NCBI RefSeq assembly: GCF_013213975.1
Contig: NZ_JABSST010000011.1
Location: forward strand, 1 to 43,091
DNA length: 43,091 bases
Direction of reading: 5' to 3'
Source: Winogradskyella sp.
Lineage (GTDB): Bacteria; Bacteroidota; Bacteroidia; Flavobacteriales; Flavobacteriaceae
Every line of letters begins with the position of its first letter. The first letter of the stretch is position 1. The notes beneath the pieces were generated by a model. That model was not told the DNA's origin, did no database searches, and saw only the letters and a program-made list of their open reading frames with translations. Below are positions 26,470-34,204 of this stretch, piece after piece. Made by a program: the position numbers and the translations under genes.

Positions 26470-27186
26470 ATGAAACTATTAAAATCACTAACAGTCGTTG
26501 CATTATTATTCAACGCTACTACAACTCAGGCCCAATGGAAAAGAGTCAAGGGAGATGGTAACATAACAACAACAAGTAGAAATACTGGAGACTACGATGG
26601 CTTAAATGCTGCAGGACCAATGGACTTTAAATTGGTTCAAGGTGCAGAAGGTTTAATTACAATTAAAGGTGACTCAAATTTAATGGAGTACATTATCACT
26701 GAGGTTATAGATGGAAAGCTAGTTGTAAGATCAAAAAAAGGTATTAATCTTAAACCAACTAAATCTATAACTGTTACTGTACCATATCAGTCTATTTCGT
26801 CTGTATCTCTTGCAGGATCTGGAGATATTGAAAATTCAGGAACCATCAAGTCAGGTGACTTTAAAGTTACATTAGCAGGTTCTGGTGATATAGATTTAAA
26901 TGTAGATACAGACTCGTTAGAAAGCGGCATAGCAGGATCTGGCGATATACAACTAAGTGGTTCAACAGGTAATCTTAAAACTAAAGTTGAAGGTTCTGGA
27001 GACTTCGACGGGAGCAAACTTGACAGTAAGGATGTAGAAGTTAAAATTTCAGGCTCTGGCGATGTAAATGTTGTATGTCATGGTGCTCTTAATGTTAAAA
27101 TTTCGGGATCCGGAGATGTGAAATATTCTGGAAATCCCACAAGTAAAGACACAAACGTTAGCGGATCAGGAAGTATATCTAATTAG
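26470..27186 (+). CDS. Head GIN domain (DUF2807) exported protein
   Basis: A 238-residue protein with a signal peptide (about 1-22, ending TTQAQ). The mature chain contains LNAAGPMDFKLVQGAEGLITIKGDSN, the usual opening of the head-GIN/DUF2807 domain, then seven GSG(D/S) turns: LAGSGDIENSG, LAGSGDIDL, IAGSGDIQLSG, VEGSGDFDG, ISGSGDVNV, ISGSGDVKYSG, VSGSGSIS. These are rungs of a beta-solenoid. No enzyme motif. Last gene of the sigma-factor series, followed by a strong terminator. Probably periplasmic or surface; role not known. Confidence 0.92.
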   Translation: MKLLKSLTVVALLFNATTTQAQWKRVKGDGNITTTSRNTGDYDGLNAAGPMDFKLVQGAEGLITIKGDSNLMEYIITEVIDGKLVVRSKKGINLKPTKSITVTVPYQSISSVSLAGSGDIENSGTIKSGDFKVTLAGSGDIDLNVDTDSLESGIAGSGDIQLSGSTGNLKTKVEGSGDFDGSKLDSKDVEVKISGSGDVNVVCHGALNVKISGSGDVKYSGNPTSKDTNVSGSGSISN

Positions 27187-27202
27187 GCCCCAATATGAAA
27201 CT

Positions 27203-27237
27203 AAAAAAGGACAAGCGAGTTAGATTTGTCCTTTTTT
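27203..27237. terminator. Bidirectional terminator between the head-GIN gene and the Cys-rich lipoprotein gene
   Basis: AAAAAAGGACAA (27203-27214) pairs with TTGTCCTTTTTT (27226-27237) as a perfect 12-bp stem with an 11-base loop. It sits between convergent stops, 16 bases after one gene and 18 bases before the end of the other, with A/T tracts on both sides. Confidence 0.9.
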
Positions 27238-27255
27238 ATTATACTAGGTAGGTCT

Positions 27256-28176
27256 TTATTCTTTTTCGTAAACATATGTAACAGGCTCAACTATGGACTC
27301 ATCTGGATTTAAAACATTAGTTGCAGTAAATCCACCCTCAATGACTTTAAATAAACTATCTGCATTTCTAAAATAATTTTCTGTACTCCCATCTTGAAAT
27401 GTGATTATTATTGAATTATTACCGCTTTGTATCCAGGTAAAAGTTATATTGTTACTTATCATTGTGCAATCAACATAGAAGTCTTCACCACCTGAATCAT
27501 CTGGAATATAAGTTATCTGGGCCATAGATCTCAAAAAAAATATCCCTGTACCATCTGCATTAAAAGCGATGGTTTCATTATCATAACAGTCAATTTCTTC
27601 CAAGTAATCAAAGGTTACTTCTCCGTCATTATCTATATCTATACCTTGATCATTTAGCCATGATACTAATCGCCATTCGCCCACAGTATCCTCAAAGACA
27701 GGTTGGCAATTTCCCAAATCGAAAATAAAACCAGCCAGCTCGCCAAATGGATCACCACAAACTTCTATTTGATATTCTAGGGCGTCTCTATATAATTCGC
27801 ATAGCTCTGTAAAATCAGTAATTAAAGCACTTTCATAATTTGTTCTGGCAATTTCAGTGGCTGCCTCTGCTTCTGCACAAAGTGCATCCGGTGACGCACA
27901 TGACCCTAATTCTTCTATAATAAGCTGTAAACTGCCATCTTCGTCACCACAGATTTCAATCTGATTTTGTAAAGCATCTCTATAAATTTGGCATAACACA
28001 GAGTAATTTGTTTCTGTAGCATTAGAGAAGTCTATTGCCGCATTAATTGTGAATTCAATAGCATCTATACAACTGTTATCTTCAAATGCAATGTCTCCCT
28101 CATAGGGCTCATTCTGACAAGAAAAAAATAAAAGAAGTACAACAGTTATGTATGGTCTACAGTTGTTCTTTAACAT
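27256..28176 (-). CDS. Lipoprotein with a duplicated four-cysteine module and a lipocalin-like C terminus
   Basis: A 306-residue lipoprotein (lipobox FFSC, lipidated Cys20). Residues about 36-157 are two copies of a roughly 60-residue helical module, each with four Cys at identical spacing: Cys36, 62, 76, 93 and Cys100, 126, 140, 157 (26, 14, 17 apart both times). The matching cores are LCQIYRDALQNQIEICGD and LCELYRDALEYQIEVCGD. Residues about 163-290 (VGEWRLVSWLNDQG, ETIAFNADGTGIFF, TFTWIQSGNNSIIITF) look like the lipocalin-like beta domain common in flavobacterial lipoproteins. I recognise no named family for the Cys modules. Its start is 19 bases after the MFS transporter stop, so it may be cotranscribed. 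Confidence 0.8.
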   Translation of the reverse strand: MLKNNCRPYITVVLLLFFSCQNEPYEGDIAFEDNSCIDAIEFTINAAIDFSNATETNYSVLCQIYRDALQNQIEICGDEDGSLQLIIEELGSCASPDALCAEAEAATEIARTNYESALITDFTELCELYRDALEYQIEVCGDPFGELAGFIFDLGNCQPVFEDTVGEWRLVSWLNDQGIDIDNDGEVTFDYLEEIDCYDNETIAFNADGTGIFFLRSMAQITYIPDDSGGEDFYVDCTMISNNITFTWIQSGNNSIIITFQDGSTENYFRNADSLFKVIEGGFTATNVLNPDESIVEPVTYVYEKE

Positions 28177-28195
28177 AGCATGATAAAAGTAAGCA

Positions 28196-29497
28196 TTAAT
28201 TTTTAATCTCTTGCTTTGGAACTTTAAAGAGTAAAATGATGCCCATTAAAAAGAAAATAAACAGAAATAAAATAGAATTACGCATACTGCCAGTTATTTG
28301 ATCAATAAAGCCATAAATAAGCATACCTATGACTATTCCTATCTTTTCTGCCACATCAAAAAAGCTAAAATAAGATGTTGTATCCTCTGTTTCTGGTAAA
28401 AATTTAGAATACGTCGACCTTGCTAAGGATTGAATTCCACCCATAACTAATCCAACTAATGATGCGGCGACATAAAATTGAATAGGTGTTTCCATAAAAT
28501 AAGCATAAAAACATAACGCCATCCAAATAAAATTTACGCCAATTAGTGTTTTAATATTTCCGAATTTAGCCGAAGTTCTAGACGTTAATACTGCTCCTAG
28601 AATAGCTACAAGCTGAATAACCAAAATACTAACAATTAAACCAGTGGTTTTGGCATCATCACTTTCCCAAGCAATTTCCTCCTCGCCAAAATAAACTGCA
28701 ACGAGCATTATGGTTTGTACAGCCATACTAAATACAAAAAACGCGTACAAATACCGTTTTAAACGGAGATTTTCTTTTAACTGTTCCCACACTCCCATTA
28801 ATTCTCTAAAACCGTTCAGCACTACGGATTTGGTTACTTTATGTCCAGATGAAACTCCTTTAGGTAAAACATAAAAAGTATACTGACTAAACAATGCCCA
28901 CCAAACACCAACTGTAATAAAGGAATAACGCATCATTTGCATTTTTTCTTCACCAGTTTCTTGACTCATTACCATGGCAAGGTTTATGATTAAAAGTAAA
29001 ACACTTCCTATATAGCCCATGGAAAAACCTTTGGCACTTATGCTATCTTGCTGCTCTTCAAATGCAATATCAGGTAAGTAAGAGTTATAATAAACCAAAC
29101 TCCCCCAATAACCTATTAAGCCCATAAAATAAAATAGCAAGCTCAGGTGAATTCTATCTAAATCAAACCAATACAATCCAATACATCCAGCAGAACCAAC
29201 ATAACAGAAAAACTTCATGAATTTTTTCTTATTTCCTACATAATCAGCAATACCAGAAAGTATCGGTGAAATAATAGCAACAACTAAAAACGTAAATGCT
29301 GTAACAAATGTTATAAGCGCTGTACTTTTAAATTGATAGCCAAAAGCAGTGACGCTCTTAACTTCAGAAATAAACAATGCCGAATAAAATATTGGAAAAA
29401 TAGAAGAGGCAATAGTTAAGGTATAAACGGAGTTTGCCCAATCATAAAATGCCCAGGCATTGAGCAATTTTTTACTCCCTTTTTCTAGTTGATTCAT
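28196..29497 (-). CDS. MFS transporter of the UMF1/Atg22-like family
   Basis: A 433-residue integral membrane protein with about 12 hydrophobic spans. The opening KLLNAWAFYDWANSVYTLTI is the marker of the UMF1/Atg22-like MFS branch (YDWANS). Further family features are GIADYVGNKKKFMKF in the first cytoplasmic loop, and GGIQSLARSTYSKFLPETEDTTSYFSFFDVAEKIGIVIG toward the C terminus (positions about 345-385). Related fungal Atg22 exports amino acids from vacuoles; the substrate of the bacterial members is not established. Neighbours give little hint: a lipoprotein downstream and an M48 peptidase upstream. Confidence 0.9.
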   Translation of the reverse strand: MNQLEKGSKKLLNAWAFYDWANSVYTLTIASSIFPIFYSALFISEVKSVTAFGYQFKSTALITFVTAFTFLVVAIISPILSGIADYVGNKKKFMKFFCYVGSAGCIGLYWFDLDRIHLSLLFYFMGLIGYWGSLVYYNSYLPDIAFEEQQDSISAKGFSMGYIGSVLLLIINLAMVMSQETGEEKMQMMRYSFITVGVWWALFSQYTFYVLPKGVSSGHKVTKSVVLNGFRELMGVWEQLKENLRLKRYLYAFFVFSMAVQTIMLVAVYFGEEEIAWESDDAKTTGLIVSILVIQLVAILGAVLTSRTSAKFGNIKTLIGVNFIWMALCFYAYFMETPIQFYVAASLVGLVMGGIQSLARSTYSKFLPETEDTTSYFSFFDVAEKIGIVIGMLIYGFIDQITGSMRNSILFLFIFFLMGIILLFKVPKQEIKN

Positions 29498-29565
29498 AGT
29501 ATAAAATAAAAAATCTGCCCATTGTGAGCTGCTTCTAAAGTACTCAATTATTCTTTAAATGAATA

Positions 29566-30396
29566 TTAATTTATAGGTCTAAATGTTATTACTCCGTACT
29601 TTTTAGCTTCAGCTTTAGCCATTGGAGAAAGTTCTAATAGATGAGCTATACGCGAATCGTTGCTTGGATGTGTACTTAAAAATTCTGGTGGAGCTTGTCC
29701 GTCATTATGAGCCTTCATCCGTTTCCATAATTCTGCAGCCTCATCTGGATTATAACCTGCAATAGCCATCAGGTACAATCCTATTTTATCTGCTTCAGAT
29801 TCATGACTTCTGCTAAATGGTAACATCAAGCCAACAGCTGACCCAATACCGTAAGCTTGCATCCATAATTCCTGATTTTCAGGCGACTGATTCCCACTTG
29901 CAACAGCCACTGCAACCCCTCCTGCCTGTTGTAACATTCCTGAACTCATGCGTTGTTGACCATGATTAGCAAGTGCGTGCGCTACTTCATGTCCCATAAT
30001 TGCAGCTACTCCTGTTTCGTTTTGAGCAATGGGTAAAATACCAGTATAAAACGCGATCTTTCCCCCAGGCATGCACCAAGCGTTAATTTGCTCTGATTCT
30101 ATAAGTTTGTACTCCCACTTATAATCAACCAAATAACCTTGATATCCGTTAGCATTTAACCAAAGCTCTGCGGCAACCGCAATACGTTGGCCAACACGTG
30201 TTATCATCTCTGAATCCTTCGTCGCCGTTAAGACTTTATTATCACTTAACACCTGATCATATTGTGCAAAAGATGAAGCAAACAGCTGATCGTTAGATAC
30301 AAGTGCGATTGTTTTTTTACCCGTGAATGGATTGGTTGCGCATGATATAACTAATACAATAAATCCAATGATTAATACTGCCTTTATAAAACGCAT
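29566..30396 (-). CDS. M48 family metallopeptidase lipoprotein
   Basis: A 276-residue lipoprotein (VISC lipobox, Cys19). The zinc motif HEVAH is at residues 136-140 within GVAAIMGHEVAHALANHG, and the third ligand Glu lies in SRSHESEADKIGLYLMA near 200, as in the M48 peptidases. The C-terminal LSTHPSNDSRIAHLLEL is also typical of the BepA/LoiP branch. Unlike BepA there are no TPR repeats; size and lipid anchor are closer to LoiP/YcaL-type periplasmic proteases that act on outer-membrane proteins. Probably in the periplasm facing the outer membrane. Confidence 0.93.
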   Translation of the reverse strand: MRFIKAVLIIGFIVLVISCATNPFTGKKTIALVSNDQLFASSFAQYDQVLSDNKVLTATKDSEMITRVGQRIAVAAELWLNANGYQGYLVDYKWEYKLIESEQINAWCMPGGKIAFYTGILPIAQNETGVAAIMGHEVAHALANHGQQRMSSGMLQQAGGVAVAVASGNQSPENQELWMQAYGIGSAVGLMLPFSRSHESEADKIGLYLMAIAGYNPDEAAELWKRMKAHNDGQAPPEFLSTHPSNDSRIAHLLELSPMAKAEAKKYGVITFRPIN

Positions 30397-30480
30397 AGTC
30401 TAGAATTTAAATGTCAGAACACTAAAATACAAAATCTGTTCGCAATTAATAGATACCTAGACTAAGGCATTAGTCATGCT

Positions 30481-32895
30481 TTATTTTGAAGCTTCACCAA
30501 TAATATGCAATTCTGAAAAGTTTTTATTAACAACAAATGAACTGGTACCATTAGATTTTAAATGTTCTAATGAAATTGTTTCATTGTCTAATTGTATTTC
30601 AGTAATGTCAAAAGGTAATCCATGAACAATAATCTTAAATGCATCATACGGGGTGATAAACTTTCCTTCCTTATACTGGTTAATTATAAGTTCATTTTTA
30701 CGACCTGTAAGTGTAAAGTTTCTCAGACTATATCGGCCTTTTGTATAATCGAACCCATCATTTGCATCACTAAATAATTCGCTCTCCTCTTTACCCTTCT
30801 TATAATAAACATCAAGAGTAATCTCTTTAATTTCCTTTTCGCCTACATATTGTTGAATTGGATATTTAGGAATAATAGCACCTTCCTTTATAAATATTGG
30901 CATACTATCTATATCAGCATCAACCCACATTTCTTTGCCACCTTTAACCATTTCATCAGTCCAGAAGTTGTACCAATTACCGTTTGGTATGTACATGCGT
31001 CTTCCTTTAGCATTAGCTTCTAAAACAGGACAAGCCAATATTTGTTCTCCAAAAATAAATTCGTCAGTTCTGTAATGCGTTTGCACATCGTCCTGATCAT
31101 ACAATACTAGTGACTTAAGCATTGGTGTTCCATGATCGGCATAGTTCCAAAATGCAGTATACAAATATGGTAATAACTGGTATCGTATCTCGATAAACTT
31201 TCTAACAATATCTGTTACGTCCTCATCGAATGTCCATGGTTCTTGATCACCATGGTCACCTGAAGAATGCACCCTAAAAAACGGATGGAACACACCAAGC
31301 TGAATCCAACGCGTAAACAACTCACCTTGCGGTTGTTCTGCAAAACCTCCAATATCACTACCAGCAAAGCCAAAACCAGACATTGCTAAACGCTGTGCCT
31401 GAATATTAGCTATCCATAAATGCTCCCATGTTGCGACATTATCACCAGTCCAAGTAGAGGTGTAACGTTGCGTACCTGAATATGCAGCTCTTGTAATAAC
31501 AAATGGTCTTTTAGGATAAGAGTACTTTTTAAGCCCTTGATAAGTTGCTCTTGCCATTTGCATTCCATAAATATTATGAGCTTTTCTGTGACTACATGGA
31601 TTGCCATCATAATCATGTCTTACGTCATCTGGAAACGTTTTATTTGGAACTTCCATTACGGCAGGTTCGTTCATATCATTCCATACACCTTTAACACCAA
31701 CATCCTCGATAAGCTCCTTAAAAAGTCCTGACCACCAATCTCGTACTTCTGGATTTGTAAAATCAGGGAAATGACATTCTCCAGGCCAAACTTTACCTTT
31801 CATATAAGCCCCATCCGCCCTTTTACAGAAATAGTCTTTATCTAAAGCTTCCTTAAAAACATCATACTTCTTATCAATTTTAATTCCTGGATCGATAATA
31901 ACTACGGTTTTAAATCCTTGTTCCTTTAACTCGGATACCATTTGCTTCGGATTTGGAAAATGATTCTTGTCCCAAGTAAAACAACGGAAGCCATCCATGT
32001 AATCAATATCTAAATAAATCGCATCACATGGAATTTTTAGTTTTCTAAACGTAGAAGTAATTTCTTTAACCTTAGATTCTGGATAATAACTCCATTTACA
32101 TTGATGAAAACCCAAGGCCCACATTGGTGGTAAGTGATGAGGCTTTCCAGTTAAATCCGTGTAGCTCTCAACAACATCAGTCATTTTTGGACCATAAAAG
32201 AAATAATAATTCATTTCTCCTCCTTGTGCCCAAAAACTAGTTACATTTCTGCGTTCGTGTGCAAAATCAAAAGAAGTCCTAAAAGAGTTATCAAAGAAAA
32301 TACCATAGGCCTTTCCATGATGTAATCCTGTGTAAAAAGGTATAGATTTATAGATAGGGTCTGTATCCTTACCATAAGCGTAAGAATCTGTAACCCAATT
32401 AGTATATCGTCTTCCTTTAAGGTTAAGATGATGTGGTTTATCGCCTAAACCATAATAGCTTTCTCCGTCATTAGAAACCTTACTCATTTTAACCACATTT
32501 CCACCAAATTGGTAACTCTCCTCCCAATGAAATCCTATTTCATCTTGATTAATTAGAGTATTGTCTTTCGCATCATATATTGCAATACGAAGACTCTCTT
32601 TTGAGATTTCACAACGAAGTTTCGTTGTTGTAATCGTATATAAATCTTCATTTTCTTCAATTTCAAGCTTATTATATCCAATACTTGCATATTTAGTTAT
32701 GGCATATGAAAAATCATTTTCAAAATAACCAACTGTAGTGTACCTAAACCTTAAAACACTATCTCTAACGACAGTTATCTGAAGAATTACATTGTTATTA
32801 GTAGTAAAATATAATTTATCGACATCCTTTTCGAATCCGATAATTTTAGATGGAAACTGATTTCCTTTATTTTCTAATTCAGTATTTGTAATCAT
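30481..32895 (-). CDS. Glycoside hydrolase family 31 alpha-glucosidase
   Basis: An 804-residue enzyme of family GH31, whose alpha-glucosidase members release glucose from non-reducing ends of alpha-glucans. I take ATG at 32895 (MITNTELENKG); an upstream in-frame ATG at 32934 adds 13 unlikely residues. N-terminal beta-sandwich (about 1-230, SYYGLGDKPHHLNLKG), then the barrel with PCDAIYLDIDYMDGFRCFTWD, the nucleophile motif GVWNDMNEPAVM (Asp407), RPFVITRAAYSGTQRYTSTW and WTGDNVATWEHL (general acid region), and FFRVHSSGDHGDQEPW. No signal peptide, so cytoplasmic. Placed behind the glycogen-type cluster with an operator-like palindrome upstream that is shared with it, it probably acts on internal glucan or on imported maltooligosaccharides. 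Confidence 0.93.
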   Translation of the reverse strand: MITNTELENKGNQFPSKIIGFEKDVDKLYFTTNNNVILQITVVRDSVLRFRYTTVGYFENDFSYAITKYASIGYNKLEIEENEDLYTITTTKLRCEISKESLRIAIYDAKDNTLINQDEIGFHWEESYQFGGNVVKMSKVSNDGESYYGLGDKPHHLNLKGRRYTNWVTDSYAYGKDTDPIYKSIPFYTGLHHGKAYGIFFDNSFRTSFDFAHERRNVTSFWAQGGEMNYYFFYGPKMTDVVESYTDLTGKPHHLPPMWALGFHQCKWSYYPESKVKEITSTFRKLKIPCDAIYLDIDYMDGFRCFTWDKNHFPNPKQMVSELKEQGFKTVVIIDPGIKIDKKYDVFKEALDKDYFCKRADGAYMKGKVWPGECHFPDFTNPEVRDWWSGLFKELIEDVGVKGVWNDMNEPAVMEVPNKTFPDDVRHDYDGNPCSHRKAHNIYGMQMARATYQGLKKYSYPKRPFVITRAAYSGTQRYTSTWTGDNVATWEHLWIANIQAQRLAMSGFGFAGSDIGGFAEQPQGELFTRWIQLGVFHPFFRVHSSGDHGDQEPWTFDEDVTDIVRKFIEIRYQLLPYLYTAFWNYADHGTPMLKSLVLYDQDDVQTHYRTDEFIFGEQILACPVLEANAKGRRMYIPNGNWYNFWTDEMVKGGKEMWVDADIDSMPIFIKEGAIIPKYPIQQYVGEKEIKEITLDVYYKKGKEESELFSDANDGFDYTKGRYSLRNFTLTGRKNELIINQYKEGKFITPYDAFKIIVHGLPFDITEIQLDNETISLEHLKSNGTSSFVVNKNFSELHIIGEASK

Positions 32896-32986
32896 AGCAT
32901 CACCATTATCAAAAATCCGTGTAAAAAAACACAAAAAATAGAACTTAAAAAAGTGATAAGACTTCTATTTATAGTTAGTTGTAAAC

Positions 32987-33004
32987 TATAACGTTTTCGG
33001 TATA
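32987..33004. promoter_or_regulatory. Palindromic operator-like site upstream of the GH31 gene
   Basis: TATAACGTTTTCGGTATA is an inverted repeat (TATAaCG / CGgTATA) with one mismatched pair. Its core, CGTTTTCGGT or ACCGAAAACG on the other strand, recurs upstream of the glgM operon. The CG-N4-CG shape resembles LacI-family operators. It lies about 92 bases before the GH31 start codon. Confidence 0.5.
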
Positions 33005-33030
33005 ATTGAACAGAATAAATTTAAAATGAA

Positions 33031-33063
33031 TAAAAAAAAAGGTGTCTAAATTTAGACACCTTT
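33031..33063 (-). terminator. Terminator after the secreted carbohydrate-binding-like gene
   Basis: AAAGGTGTCTAAATTTAGACACCTTT (33038-33063) is a perfect palindrome forming a stem of about 11 bp with a small loop. On the minus strand it is followed by a tract of nine T, about 20 bases past the stop codon. Confidence 0.9.
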
Positions 33064-33083
33064 CCAACTATATTGTTAAAAAT

Positions 33084-34055
33084 TTATTCTTTAATGAGCT
33101 TCATGGTCGTTGCACCAAAGTCCGTATTTATTTTTGCCAAATAAATTCCAGAACCTAAGCCATCTGATGAAATAATTACAGAATTACCAGAAACCGGAAC
33201 TAAAAGAACTTGTTTTCCTAAAATATCAAAAACTTCAATAGAATTAATACTCGCAGTGCTCGATTCAACATTCCAGCTACTACCAGTTGGATTTGGATAT
33301 ACACTTAAACTTACATCGTTTAAAGTAACATCTTTAATGCTTAATGCTGCCCCTTGTTCCCAAACATAACTAACTGTTTTGTCACCATCAATTTGGAGGA
33401 AACGGTTAGTAAATCCACCATTCGTCACGGTATAAGGTGTTCCTTCAGTAAAGTTTTCTTGTCCTGCCCAACTGTCATGCGCAAATTTAAATTCTATTTG
33501 TTCCTCTGTCAATGGAAGTGTCACTGACCAAATACCATTTCCTTGGTCTACTAATACATTACATCCGCCACACCAGCCATTGAATGTACCATTTATTTCA
33601 GGGGTGGTGTAAGAGCCCCCATAACCACTCATATCAACAATAAAGGTTACATCGTGTGGTCCATTTATACCATCCGTATCCTCATAACAGACAGCAAAAT
33701 TAGGTGTAGACAAATTCATATCAGAACCTGCAACCTCTAAGAATCTATTTGTAAATCCACCATTGGTAGTTGTACAAACGGCACCAGCACTGAAGTTTTC
33801 CTGATCAGTCCAATCATCAATAGTAAATTTATAATCATAGGTACCATCCGCTAACGGGAGCGTTACTTGCCAAATACCACTACCCATATCTGTCATTGGG
33901 TTATCAGTACCAGACCATCCATTTAAGGACCCACTAACATAAACCGTGGTAAAAGACCCACTATAACCGCTCATATCAACACTGAAGGTTATGTCGCTTT
34001 GAGCATTAACACTTGCGCCAAAAAGGCAAAAAAGGAAAATGTAGATTTGTTTCAT
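33084..34055 (-). CDS. Secreted protein with two carbohydrate-binding-like domains and a type A T9SS sorting domain
   Basis: A 323-residue exported protein. Signal peptide about 1-18 (FLFCLFGASVNAQ). Two tandem beta-sandwich domains (about 20-115 and 127-225) are clearly duplicates: FSVDMSGYSGSFTTVYVSG / FIVDMSGYGGSYTTPEING, GSLNGWSG / GTFNGWCG, GSGIWQVTLPL / GNGIWSVTLPL, TNGGFTNRFL in both. The SGSLNGW-IWQVTLPL-YDYKF pattern resembles the AMPK/CBM48/CBM20-like starch-binding fold. The last 75 residues (VYPNPTGSSWNVES, IEVFDILGKQVL, LGSGIYLAKI, MKLIKE) form the Por-type (type A) sorting domain, so it is exported by the type IX system. No catalytic domain. It sits between glgB and the GH31 gene, though the adjacent enzymes are cytoplasmic. 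Ligand inferred, not proven. Confidence 0.85.
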   Translation of the reverse strand: MKQIYIFLFCLFGASVNAQSDITFSVDMSGYSGSFTTVYVSGSLNGWSGTDNPMTDMGSGIWQVTLPLADGTYDYKFTIDDWTDQENFSAGAVCTTTNGGFTNRFLEVAGSDMNLSTPNFAVCYEDTDGINGPHDVTFIVDMSGYGGSYTTPEINGTFNGWCGGCNVLVDQGNGIWSVTLPLTEEQIEFKFAHDSWAGQENFTEGTPYTVTNGGFTNRFLQIDGDKTVSYVWEQGAALSIKDVTLNDVSLSVYPNPTGSSWNVESSTASINSIEVFDILGKQVLLVPVSGNSVIISSDGLGSGIYLAKINTDFGATTMKLIKE

Positions 34056-34204
34056 AATCGTTTATTAATTAGTTGTTCTTATTATAAATTTAATAAAAAA
34101 GATAACAAATTAAAATTCTGTTTGATTTTCTGACAGAAAACTAATTACTACAACGATTTCGTGTTAATAAAATTAATTATTAAGACAGACTTAGCAAGAC
34201 TGAA

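Noticed and set aside
26787..27017. Minus-strand frame with repeated SPEP/SPDPA motifs
   Set aside because: It is the reverse complement of the GSGD-coding repeats of the head-GIN gene, not a separate gene.
26811..27175. Repeated GGATCTGG/TCTGG units that look array-like
   Set aside because: They encode the GSGD turns of a beta-solenoid and lack identical repeats with unique spacers, so not a CRISPR array.
27256..30396. Possible transferred island of lipoprotein, MFS transporter and M48 peptidase
   Set aside because: Base composition looks like its neighbours, and there are no integrase, transposase, tRNA or flanking direct repeats.
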